From Paraburkholderia panacisoli (lineage in GTDB: Bacteria > Pseudomonadota > Gammaproteobacteria > Burkholderiales > Burkholderiaceae), in NCBI RefSeq assembly GCF_008369935.1, contig NZ_VTUZ01000040.1, forward strand, positions 24,795 to 88,794: DNA of 64,000 bases, read 5' to 3'. Below are positions 18,604 through 26,320 of this stretch, in pieces. The notes under the pieces were generated by a model. The model saw nothing but the letters and a program-made list of their open reading frames with translations. It was not told the origin of the DNA and searched no databases. Positions within the stretch are counted from its first letter, which is position 1, and every line of letters starts with the position of its first letter. Made by a program: the position numbers and the translations under genes.

Positions 18604-18659
18604 ATATTTTCCGATCGTGCAGATTTATTCTAGTTAAAAACTTTCCACTCGTACAGGAT
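18604..18659. promoter_or_regulatory. Tandem pair of island operators upstream of the MFS gene
   Basis: Two motif copies, 18604-18625 (ATATTTTCCGATCGTGCAG...) and 18638-18659 (AAACTTTCCACTCGTACAG...), with exactly 34 bp between equivalent bases. A CTATCCCTATGG box follows at 18673-18684. The porin promoter has the same two sites, spacing and box. Distance to the MFS start is about 200 bases. Confidence 0.6.
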
Positions 18660-18932
18660 TGTGAGACTGGGACTATCCCTATGGGGCGTCGTCTTACGAA
18701 CGGACCGCCGCCGCGTGAGGCGTGCCTGGAATGGTCAAGGAGATGGGTGAAGAAGACCGGCAGTTGCGATACCGGTGGGGGTTGCAGACGTGCATTTCAT
18801 CTGCGCGGTGACGGTATTCAGGCAGCGCACCCCAAGCGCGCCAGACAGGGCGACCCTGGCAAAGTCATTTCTGGAAAAAGCGACTTGTATTGGGAATTGG
18901 CCTGGTGGTCAATCCCGTGCTCCCTGCAGAAT
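18660..18932. other. Non-coding stretch between MFS promoter and crotonase remnant
   Basis: About 270 bases with no frame that resembles a known protein. Only the CTATCCCTATGG box near 18673 stands out. Confidence 0.4.
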
Positions 18933-19720
18933 TCAGGTCGGCGATTTTCTTTGTGAATTCGATCGTCCGACGAATCCGGCGACTCGCTGACTAAACGCTT
19001 GCGTCGAGGCACACCTCAAAAACGCCTGCTTTTCGTTCTCAAGATGTTGTTCGAGCCCAAACTCCGATGCGTTGCCGACGAGTGCTTTCATCTCGCTGAC
19101 AGCAGCCGGCGGCACGTCCATTACACGTCGCGCCAATGCGAATGTAGCTTCTTCCAGCGAAGCTGGATCGACAACGGCCTGCACCAGCCCCAACGAGCTC
19201 GCTTCTTCCGCATTCAGCGAATCCCTCGCCAGCAGAATTTCGAGGGCGCGTGCCGCCCCTAAGCGCCGCGCCAGATGGAAGGAAAGTCCCCCGTCGGTCG
19301 AGGTGCCCAGCTTGCCGTACCCGACGACAAATTGAGCCTCACGTGAGACGACAACCAGGTCGCACGCCATAACCAGCGAAAAACCTGCACCTGCCGCAGC
19401 CCCTGCACGCTCGCAATCACGGGTATCGGCAGTCGCCGCAACTTCAGAATCAGGTCGTTGAGCAGACTGATCAGGGCTTCGAGAAAGCCGTCGGATCTTT
19501 GCAGCCCTTCGAGAATCTGAACGAGATTCCCACCGGCTGAAAATATGCGCCCGGTGGATCGCAGAACGACCGCGCGGTACCTGCCATCCGCCTCGATGTC
19601 GGCGAGCGCATTCAATAGATCAGTGCAGACCTGCAGGTCGATCGCGTTTGCCTGCGCTTCGTTCCCCAAAGTGATGACCGCGAGATCTTCACGGGAGGTC
19701 AAGGTGATGTTTCTCTGCAT
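18933..19720 (-). pseudogene. Enoyl-CoA hydratase gene with a one-base frameshift
   Basis: Starts at ATG 19720 (AGGA upstream) and reads a normal crotonase N-terminus: DLAVITLGNEAQANAIDLQ, the oxyanion segment RIFSAGGNLVQ and PVIASVQG. Near 19400-19403 the frame shifts. After adding one G to the GGGG run (minus strand) the sequence continues as AAAGAGFSLVMACDLVV, KLGTSTDGGLSFHLARR and on to the stop at 18933. The total length after repair, about 262 residues, is that of a full crotonase. Either a real inactivating deletion or an assembly error in a homopolymer. An operator copy lies 165 bases upstream. Confidence 0.85.
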
Positions 19721-19884
19721 TTGGCGATCCTTGTGTTCACAGTGTTCTGGTGGAAGAACTGAGATCCGTTCAGGTGCATGCCCCACCAGGACGACACTGC
19801 GCTGGCACGTCAATTCGGCATTTTGTTAACACATCACTTGGACCTGGTGCGTCATTCGGGAGCTCCCGCGCCCACGATGTCATT

Positions 19885-19906
19885 ATATTTTACCATCGTT
19901 AAATTT
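19885..19906. promoter_or_regulatory. Island operator motif before the crotonase gene
   Basis: ATATTTTACC AT CGTTAAATTT (19885-19906), an imperfect palindrome matching the island motif, about 165 bases before the crotonase start and 240 bases before the second tetR start. Confidence 0.55.
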
Positions 19907-20001
19907 AAAAGCGCGACGTCTGTGCGAAAGACTGACAGCGAAGAGAGGTTGGGAAACACGCCCGTGGCCGCCCGAGGAGTAAGCAGAACGCGGGATCCAA
20001 T

Positions 20002-20023
20002 GTATTATACTTTCGTACAGTTT
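20002..20023. promoter_or_regulatory. Partial island operator before the second tetR gene
   Basis: TTATACTTTCGTACAGTTT. The right half (TCGTACAG) is intact, but the left half is closer by several bases than in the other copies. It lies about 125 bases before the tetR start. It may be a half-site, or simply a -10-like TATACT. Confidence 0.35.
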
Positions 20024-20146
20024 TTGCGATTGCTCTCACGGCGCGGCACGTAAGACCGGCAGCCGAAAGCGGCATCGAACGCCACCGTCATGCCGGCCCC
20101 CTGCGAGAGTGCGGTCCGGCAACTAAATTCCTATTCGAGAAAGCAT

Positions 20147-20911
20147 ATGGCGCAACGTACAGTTTCCAGCAAGAACACTGCCCGAAAGGGACGTCCGACA
20201 GAGCTTCGGCGTGCGGAGCAGCAACGTGCGCAGGAGACGCGTTCCGCCATCCTGAATGCCGCGCTTTCGGAGTTCGCCGCGAAGGGCTTCGAGGCTGCGA
20301 GCATACGCAGTATCGCGGACCGGGTCGGATTGCAGCACCCGCTCATCACCTACCACTACCGTTCGAAAGACGTTCTTTGGCAGGCGGTAGCCGAATACGT
20401 CTTCGAACATATTCGTCACGAGTGGGACGCCTATCTGGCGGAGACGCCCGCTGTCAGCGCCGCAGACCACGTGAAAGGGATGTACAAGGCCCTGTTTAAA
20501 TTCACGGTCGACTATCCCGAGTTCCATCGCTTCATGCTTCAGGAATTCCTGAGCTATAGCCCGAGGCTGCAATGGCTCGCAGATACGGTGCTCAAGCCCT
20601 TGCTTAACTGGCTGCTGCCGCAGATTCGTGCTGCACAGGAAGAAGGCGCATTGCCCCAATGCGAGCCCATCATCTTCCATTATTTGTTGATCAGCCTGAC
20701 GTCAACCCTTTCAGGCTTCGGTCCTGAGATGCAGGCAACCGCCAATATCTCCTCGTCGGATCCCAAGGTGGTAGAGACATACTGGCAAACGGTTGAGGAC
20801 CTCATCTTTCATCGAGAGAGTCGCCCGAGCCGGTCGGCGACGGTTGAGCCGCGTCCGAGCCGTACCGTGAAGCAGCCGCGCGTGCCGGGTCGCGCAAAGA
20901 CCGTAGCGTGA
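20147..20911 (+). CDS. TetR/AcrR family regulator (copy 2)
   Basis: TetR regulator of 254 residues, sister of the one at 9585. The helix-turn-helix spans about residues 30-75 (AILNAALSEFAAKGF, SIRSIADRVGLQHPLITYHY), followed by the shared ligand domain (EFHRFMLQE, LNWLLPQIRAAQ, SLTSTLSGFGPE). It has an extra basic, Pro/Arg-rich tail of about 25 residues absent from copy 1. Start at 20147 has GAGAAAG upstream. Operator-like sites lie on its left, shared with the crotonase gene, so autoregulation is likely. The two copies may bind the same sites; this cannot be seen directly. Confidence 0.9.
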   Translation: MAQRTVSSKNTARKGRPTELRRAEQQRAQETRSAILNAALSEFAAKGFEAASIRSIADRVGLQHPLITYHYRSKDVLWQAVAEYVFEHIRHEWDAYLAETPAVSAADHVKGMYKALFKFTVDYPEFHRFMLQEFLSYSPRLQWLADTVLKPLLNWLLPQIRAAQEEGALPQCEPIIFHYLLISLTSTLSGFGPEMQATANISSSDPKVVETYWQTVEDLIFHRESRPSRSATVEPRPSRTVKQPRVPGRAKTVA

Positions 20912-21179
20912 TTTCGCGAGCTCTTCTGCCAAAGCACGCTTCGCCCGTCCAGGGTGAGGCGACGAACTTATCACTGGCATGGTTCTGTGCGGGGTTGGTC
21001 ATCGCTTCGCCCAGTTTCTCCAAAAGAAATTCAGCGAAGACCGCTACCGCAGGCGGCTGCTGGGGCCATGGTGGCTGTAATGGCCTTTGCGCTGGCCTGG
21101 GCCTTCGTGCACACGCGCACGCACGGTCAGGCGCAAGGCGAGGCGTCGTCCGCCGATTCCACCTAAAGCAGGCTGGGGA

Positions 21180-22274
21180 TTAGAACTTGTGACGCAGCCC
21201 AATGTGCACGATGGTTTGTGTCGCTCCACTCGATGGGGCCGAGATGTTTGTAATCTGCGATTGCGTTGCAGAACCGCCCGCCTTCTGCAACTGGGCAACC
21301 AGGTAAATGTCTGTCCGTTTGGACAAGATGTAGTCTGAAAAGAGACCAACCGCACGATAGATTGGAGACTGGTCCGTTGCGTCGAGCTTCCCGTGGGTGT
21401 AGATGTACACGACGCCAGCAAAAACGTCCGGCCGGATCTGGTAGCCCAGATTTGCTTCATAGTTATCGAAGCGAACATCCGCTCCTTCGAAGGCATTTCC
21501 GAATCGCGTGGACGTGTACTGAAGTCCGAGTGTTGCCTTGCCAAAATTGTATTGGGCACCCGTACCCCAGATTTGCTGGCTTTGCGCATGGGGTACATAA
21601 GCTGAGAATGCGATTGCGTTCGGGACGACGCCGCCGAACACAGAGGCGAGTGGATCCTTGATGTAGGTATAGGCGGCAGCAGCATACAGCGGCCCGTTGG
21701 CGTAACTCAGACCAAACGACTTCACGCTGTTGGTGGAGAACTGCCCCGCCACTCCACCAAAGCTATAGAGTCCTTCGGCAGTGAATCCCGCAATAACGGG
21801 GCTGGCGTACCGGACGGCATTGTTAATACGGTTGACGCCGGCGGCATTGTCAACGTCGTTGAGGTGGGCCAGATAAACCGACCAGTTCAGGCCGGCGTTG
21901 GTTTTTGACAGTAGATTGGCCATCTCGTCGTATTGGCGTCCAAATGTCACCGTTCCGTATCGACTTGCGATGCCCACGTACGCGGATCGACCAAAAAGCG
22001 CGCCGTTGTTGCCGAGGTTACCTGTCGACGGGTCAAAGCCACTCTCCAGAACGAAGATGGTCTTCAGACCACCGCCCAGATCCTCCACCCCGCGAAATCC
22101 CCATCGCGATATTGAGGCTCCACCGCTCTGAAGCTGCCAGTTTGAGTGGCCCTTCTGATTGCTGGTGTACGTGATGCCTTCATCGATGATCCCATACAAG
22201 GTTACGCTGCTCTGCGCGTACGCGGACGCCGACGCTGCACATAACACAGCGACGCCGCACGATAGCCTCTTCAT
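21180..22274 (-). CDS. Gram-negative porin (OmpC/Omp38-like)
   Basis: Outer-membrane general porin of 364 residues. A signal peptide (MKRLSCGVAVLCAASASAYA) is cleaved near residue 20, followed by QSSVTLYGIIDEGITYTSN, the classic start of the Burkholderia 16-strand porin. The PEFGGF-like loop region is replaced here by GRSAYVGIASRYGTVTFGRQY, and the protein ends VHIGLRHKF with the C-terminal Phe needed for BAM assembly. AGGAG precedes the start. Two regulon operators 64-119 bases upstream indicate substrate-induced expression, so it probably admits the island's aromatic substrate. Confidence 0.93.
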   Translation of the reverse strand: MKRLSCGVAVLCAASASAYAQSSVTLYGIIDEGITYTSNQKGHSNWQLQSGGASISRWGFRGVEDLGGGLKTIFVLESGFDPSTGNLGNNGALFGRSAYVGIASRYGTVTFGRQYDEMANLLSKTNAGLNWSVYLAHLNDVDNAAGVNRINNAVRYASPVIAGFTAEGLYSFGGVAGQFSTNSVKSFGLSYANGPLYAAAAYTYIKDPLASVFGGVVPNAIAFSAYVPHAQSQQIWGTGAQYNFGKATLGLQYTSTRFGNAFEGADVRFDNYEANLGYQIRPDVFAGVVYIYTHGKLDATDQSPIYRAVGLFSDYILSKRTDIYLVAQLQKAGGSATQSQITNISAPSSGATQTIVHIGLRHKF

Positions 22275-22337
22275 GTTCAGTCTCCTCTGACGATACATCC
22301 GGGCATTGCCGTTTGTGAATGAAGCAAATTTTCTTTT

Positions 22338-22393
22338 AACTTTACCGACCGTACAGCTTTAGACTACTCGATAACTTTCCGATCGTACAGCTT
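22338..22393. promoter_or_regulatory. Tandem pair of island operators upstream of the porin gene
   Basis: Copies at 22338-22359 (AACTTTACCGACCGTACAG...) and 22372-22393 (TAACTTTCCGATCGTACAG...), 34 bp apart, followed by CTATCCCCTATGG at 22407-22419. Arrangement and spacing equal those before the MFS gene. Confidence 0.65.
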
Positions 22394-22571
22394 TGTTGGG
22401 CTAGTGCTATCCCCTATGGAACGCCCCGCACAAACGGGGGAAATGCCGGCCGCTCAACCACCGAGAGTGGCTGGAAGGCCTACACGTATGGGGTTGGAAT
22501 GAAGCAGTTTGCGAAAGTCCGTGAAAGACCGTTCCTGTACACGGCACTGTCGAATTGTCGCGAAGCTTCCC

Positions 22572-22610
22572 TCACTATACTTTTCATTCGTAAAATTTAG
22601 TGTATAGTGA
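22572..22610. promoter_or_regulatory. Nested operator before the amidohydrolase gene
   Basis: An island motif (ATACTTTTCATTCGTAAAA..., 22577-22598) sits inside a perfect 9-bp inverted repeat, TCACTATAC (22572-22580) and GTATAGTGA (22602-22610). It lies 73-111 bases before the amidohydrolase start. Confidence 0.6.
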
Positions 22611-22682
22611 AACAGAACGAAACGATGGGCAGAGCGACCTGCCCTGCTGCTAGTCCGGAATCCAGATCAGGAGACGATAGAC

Positions 22683-23606
22683 ATGTCGACGCAAAAGATA
22701 GACACGCACCAACATTTCCTCCCCAAGCTGTATGTGGACGCTGTAGGTCTCGACATACTGAACGCCGCTATGCCGAATGGAGTTGCCCCAACGTGGTCCG
22801 TTGAGGCGGCCCTCGCGATGATGGATGAAAATGGCATTGACGAGGGCATTCTGTCCATCTCGTCGGGCCCGACGATTCCGGATGCGGCGACATTGCTCCG
22901 GAAATGCAATGACTATGCAGCTGATCTCGGGGCCCGGCATCCCGGACGGTTTGGGTCCTTTGCCAGCTTGCCGCTGCCACACATCGACGCGGCCTTGCGC
23001 GAGGTGAGTTATGCCCTCGACGAGCTGAAGGTCGACGGATTCATTCTCTTCACGAACTATGACGGCATGTATCTGGGGGATCCGCATTTCACCCCGCTGC
23101 TGGAGGAACTGGATCGTCGTGGCGCCGTCGTTTTCGTTCACCCGAATCAACCGCCTCATGAGATACCGCGCGTCGCTCCGGCGTCTGTGCTGGAGTATCC
23201 GTTCGAGACGACGCGCACCGCGGCGAGCCTGATTATTTCGGGTGCGGTAACGCGGTTCAAGAATGTGCGGTTCATTCTGTCCCACGCCGGGGGGACGTTG
23301 CCTTTCCTCGTACCCCGTCTTGCTCTCTCCATTTCGATGATGCCTGGGGCAATCGAGCGCGTGGGTGACCCGCTTGAGGCGGTCAGATCCTTGTATTTCG
23401 ACACGGCCCTTTCGGGAGGAGCGGCGCCATTGAGCGCGCTCGCGCAAATTACGACGCCTGATCACATCCTGTTCGGAACGGACTTTCCGTTCGCACCGAC
23501 TGCCGCGATCCGGCAGTTCGGCGCCGTACTCGACGACATCGAGATTCCCGGTGTTGAGATGAATAAGGTGTACGGCGAGAACGCTGCGAGATTGCTGGGT
23601 CGGTAA
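22683..23606 (+). CDS. Amidohydrolase family 2 protein (ACMSD-like hydrolase or decarboxylase)
   Basis: TIM-barrel metal-dependent amidohydrolase of 307 residues. Metal ligands are visible as HxH in IDTHQHFLP (His9, His11 region), His in VFVHPNQPP, His in ILSHAGGTLPF and Asp in LFGTDFPFAP. The HxH start fits the ACMSD/amidohydrolase_2 group better than gamma-resorcylate decarboxylases, which have ExH. Members decarboxylate aromatic or semialdehyde acids or hydrolyse lactones and amides. The operator directly upstream puts it in the island regulon. GGAGAC precedes the start. The exact reaction is open. Confidence 0.88.
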   Translation: MSTQKIDTHQHFLPKLYVDAVGLDILNAAMPNGVAPTWSVEAALAMMDENGIDEGILSISSGPTIPDAATLLRKCNDYAADLGARHPGRFGSFASLPLPHIDAALREVSYALDELKVDGFILFTNYDGMYLGDPHFTPLLEELDRRGAVVFVHPNQPPHEIPRVAPASVLEYPFETTRTAASLIISGAVTRFKNVRFILSHAGGTLPFLVPRLALSISMMPGAIERVGDPLEAVRSLYFDTALSGGAAPLSALAQITTPDHILFGTDFPFAPTAAIRQFGAVLDDIEIPGVEMNKVYGENAARLLGR

Positions 23607-23621
23607 CCGGGGATTTGAATC

Positions 23622-23641
23622 GACAGAGCGCGGGCTCTGTC
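23622..23641. terminator. Hairpin between convergent genes
   Basis: GACAGAGC-GCGG-GCTCTGTC, a perfect 8-bp stem with a four-base loop, 16 bases after the amidohydrolase stop. No T-run follows directly. Confidence 0.55.
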
Positions 23642-23656
23642 AAGTTGACGAACGGG

Positions 23657-23700
23657 GATCATCTGCGTGGTTAATCCATAGCTATCCTTAGCAGATGATC
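23657..23700. repeat. Perfect 10-bp inverted repeat
   Basis: GATCATCTGC (23657-23666) and GCAGATGATC (23691-23700) with a 24-base spacer, in the gap between the amidohydrolase and P450 genes. It may be a second terminator or an unrelated structural element. Confidence 0.5.
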
Positions 23701-23833
23701 TTCTCGGCAATGGGAGAGAGCGGCCAACTGTGAAGCCGCACATCTGGCGTTCGCGCCTGCGGGTCGGTACGCCCCCCGCGAAATCTCCCCGGGGCTCAGT
23801 CAGGGCGAGCGCCAGACAATCCTGCTTGCGACT

Positions 23834-25102
23834 CTAACCAATGTGCCAGCTTTGAGCTGGCGCGGGGACATGTACCTGGAGCGTCGCCAGCCCACGGTAG
23901 ACCGGATTGCGATTCCATCGAGGCCGGGGCTCCGAAAGGGCCAGCGCGGGCCAGCGGCGCATGAGCTGGCCGAACACGATCTCGGCTTCCATCATCGTCA
24001 GCGCCGCCCCGATGCAGACATGCGGACCGCTGCCGAACGAGAGCGGCGCGAACGCGCGCCGCCCGATGTCGAGCCGGTCGGGATCCGCGTAGCGACGCGG
24101 ATCCCGATTGGCCGCGCCAATCAGCCCGAGGACCAGTTCCCCCCGGCGCAGCGGCTGTCCGTGCAGCACCAGGTCGGTCGCGACGCGCCGCCCGGTGTAC
24201 TGGACCGGACTGTCGAAGCGCAGCAGTTCGCGCACCGCGCCTGTCAGCCGGTGTGGCTCGCGCCGCAGTTCGCCCCAGAGTCCGGGCTCGGCCAGCAGGT
24301 GGTACAGCCCATTACCGAGCAGATTACGCGTCGTCTCGTGCCCGGCGAACAGGAGCATCGCGCACTGCGCGATCAGTTCGGTGCGATCGGCAATCGTCCC
24401 GTCGCTCGCGGCGCGCGCGAGGCACCCGATCAGACCGTCTTGCGCGCCGCCGCTCGCGAGGCAGGACTCGAAGTAGCGGCTCATCCCGAGCAGGCTGGCC
24501 TGCGCGCGCCGCGCCTGCTCCAGCGTCGGCCGCGGCGCGCCAATGAATGCAGCGAGGCCGTCCGACCAGTCGACGAAACGGCCGTCGCAATCGCCGTCCA
24601 CACCCATTAGCTTTGCAATCACCCGTGCCGGCAGCGGCCGCGCGAGCCGCTGCATGAAGTCGAAGCCGCGCCGGGCGTCCACGCCGTCCAGCAATTCGTC
24701 GACCAGTGCTTCGATATGCGGCCGCAAAGCGCGCAGCGCGTCAGGCCGGAAACCCGCATGCAGCACGCGGCGGATGCGAGGGTGATCAGGAGCGTCGAGA
24801 AACAGCATCGCGCGCGAGAACAGTTGCTGGAACCCCTTGAGCTCGCTGCGCGCGCCTTCGCCGCTATTCATCACCCAGCCGCCGGTCCGGCGCGCCGAGA
24901 AGCGCGGGTCGCGCAACATCGCCTCGACGTCCTCGTGCCGGGTGAGCAGCCATGCGCCGTCGAAGAACGCGTCGCTCCAGTGGATCGGTCCGGCCTCGCG
25001 CAACGTCTCGTACGCCGGATAAGGATTCTCCAGAAAGTCATCGTCGAGCAGCGGACGTCCGGACGGCGACGCCTCCCCGATCGGCAAAGGCTGCGCGCTC
25101 AT
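23834..25102 (-). CDS. Cytochrome P450
   Basis: Soluble bacterial P450 of 422 residues. The I-helix oxygen-activation motif is AGHETT at 253-258, the K-helix ExxR is ELLR at 292-295, and the haem-binding loop FGSGPHVCIG has the thiolate Cys363. The start ATG overlaps the biotin synthase stop in an ATGA (25099-25102), so translation is coupled. A P450 beside bio genes recalls Bacillus BioI, which makes pimeloyl units by cleaving fatty acyl chains. Whether this P450 does so is not shown by sequence. It would need a ferredoxin and reductase from elsewhere. Confidence 0.93.
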   Translation of the reverse strand: MSAQPLPIGEASPSGRPLLDDDFLENPYPAYETLREAGPIHWSDAFFDGAWLLTRHEDVEAMLRDPRFSARRTGGWVMNSGEGARSELKGFQQLFSRAMLFLDAPDHPRIRRVLHAGFRPDALRALRPHIEALVDELLDGVDARRGFDFMQRLARPLPARVIAKLMGVDGDCDGRFVDWSDGLAAFIGAPRPTLEQARRAQASLLGMSRYFESCLASGGAQDGLIGCLARAASDGTIADRTELIAQCAMLLFAGHETTRNLLGNGLYHLLAEPGLWGELRREPHRLTGAVRELLRFDSPVQYTGRRVATDLVLHGQPLRRGELVLGLIGAANRDPRRYADPDRLDIGRRAFAPLSFGSGPHVCIGAALTMMEAEIVFGQLMRRWPALALSEPRPRWNRNPVYRGLATLQVHVPAPAQSWHIG

Positions 25103-26103
25103 ACCGCACCTTCGCGCTGCACGCGCAGGCCCAATCGCTCGAACAGCGCACGGTCCCGCGCGGCCTGCGGATTGCTCGTAGTCAGCAGCCTGTCGCCATA
25201 AAAGATCGAGTTCGCGCCCGCGAGAAAGCACAAGGTCTGCACCGCGTCGTCCATCTGCTCCCGCCCCGCAGAGAGCCGCACCATCGCTCGCGGCATCGTG
25301 ATGCGCGCGACCGCAATGGTCCGCACGAATTCGAGCGGATCGAGCGGCTCGATGCCGGCGAGCGGCGTGCCTTCGACCTGCACTAGACTGTTGATCGGTA
25401 CGGACTCCGGGTAAGGGTCGAGATTCGCGAGCTGCGCGATCAGGCCCGCCCGCTGCAGGCGCCCTTCTCCCATGCCGACGATCCCGCCGCAACACACGTG
25501 GATGCCGGCGCCGCGCACGCGGGCCAGCGTGTCGAGCCGGTCCTGGTAGGTCCGCGTACCGACGATGCGGCCATAGTATTCGGGCGACGTGTCGAGGTTG
25601 TGGTTGTAGTAGTCGAGGCCGGCGTCTTTCAACGCGCCGGCCTGCTCCGCATCGAGCATACCGAGCGTCATGCAGGTTTCCAGTCCGAGCGCCTTCACCT
25701 GCCGGACCATTTCGGCCACGGCCTCCATGTCTCGCGGCTTCGGACTGCGCCATGCGGCGCCCATGCAGAAGCGCGTCGCCCCCTGGTGCTGCGCGATCCG
25801 CGCGGCCTCGACGACTTCCGCGACCGGCATCAGCTTGCCCGCTTTCACGCCGGTATCGAAATGCGCGGACTGCGGACAGTAGCCACAGTCCTCCGCACAA
25901 CCGCCGGTCTTGATCGACAGCAGCGTCGACAACTGGATCTGGTTCGGATCGAAATGCTCGCGGTGCGTCTGCTGCGCGCGATGCAGCAGATCCATCAGCG
26001 GCAACGCAAACAGCGCGTCGACGTCTTCGACGCGCCATCGCGCATCCGGCTGCACGGCGGGCTTTGTCAGGGCCGACAAAGGAATGGTGGCGACGGTGTT
26101 CAT
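25099..26103 (-). CDS. bioB: Biotin synthase
   Basis: Radical SAM enzyme of 334 residues that inserts sulfur into dethiobiotin. The SAM cluster motif is GGCAEDCGYCPQ with Cys69, Cys73 and Cys76. The conserved blocks CMGAAWRSP, ETCMTLGMLD, YYNHNLDTSPEYY, GGIVGMGE and NSLVQVEGTPL cover the [2Fe-2S] and substrate sites. Start 26103 has CTGGAG upstream. It stands apart from bioA, bioF and bioD; instead a P450 follows with a 4-base overlap and HMG-CoA lyase precedes it by 217 bases. It may be a second bioB copy of the genome; the window cannot tell. Confidence 0.95.
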   Translation of the reverse strand: MNTVATIPLSALTKPAVQPDARWRVEDVDALFALPLMDLLHRAQQTHREHFDPNQIQLSTLLSIKTGGCAEDCGYCPQSAHFDTGVKAGKLMPVAEVVEAARIAQHQGATRFCMGAAWRSPKPRDMEAVAEMVRQVKALGLETCMTLGMLDAEQAGALKDAGLDYYNHNLDTSPEYYGRIVGTRTYQDRLDTLARVRGAGIHVCCGGIVGMGEGRLQRAGLIAQLANLDPYPESVPINSLVQVEGTPLAGIEPLDPLEFVRTIAVARITMPRAMVRLSAGREQMDDAVQTLCFLAGANSIFYGDRLLTTSNPQAARDRALFERLGLRVQREGAV

Positions 26104-26320
26104 GCAGTAACTCCAGATAAGGAAGGCCGGCCCGGATCGCCGTGCAAGGCAACAGCATCGAGCCAGGTGGCGATCGCCGCGAGAAGAAGACGCGTGCGAC
26201 TCATGATGCGGCCCGAAGCGCGGCGGACAACGACAGCGCACGCGCGTTGTCGCTGACGATCAGCCACTGGATCGCCGTCCCGGACTCGGGCAGGCGCCAT
26301 TCGAGCGACGGGCGGCCGGA
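26104..26320 (-). other. Gap between HMG-CoA lyase and bioB with a short open frame
   Basis: After the lyase stop (26321-26323) the same frame remains open for about 39 codons (SGRPSLEWRLPES... to LRAAS) before the next stop near 26202. Codon use looks natural, but I do not recognise it and it has no start. It could be chance, or the remnant of a longer C-terminus or another gene. The rest is the bioB leader. Confidence 0.3.

Noticed and set aside
22683..23606. Gamma-resorcylate decarboxylase
   Set aside because: That family starts with ExH at the metal site; here it is HxH, closer to ACMSD-like amidohydrolases.
25103..26158. Long minus-strand open frame continuous with the P450, suggesting a fusion
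   Set aside because: The part upstream of 25102 is the off-frame shadow of bioB; the ATG at 25102 overlaps the bioB stop and begins the P450.
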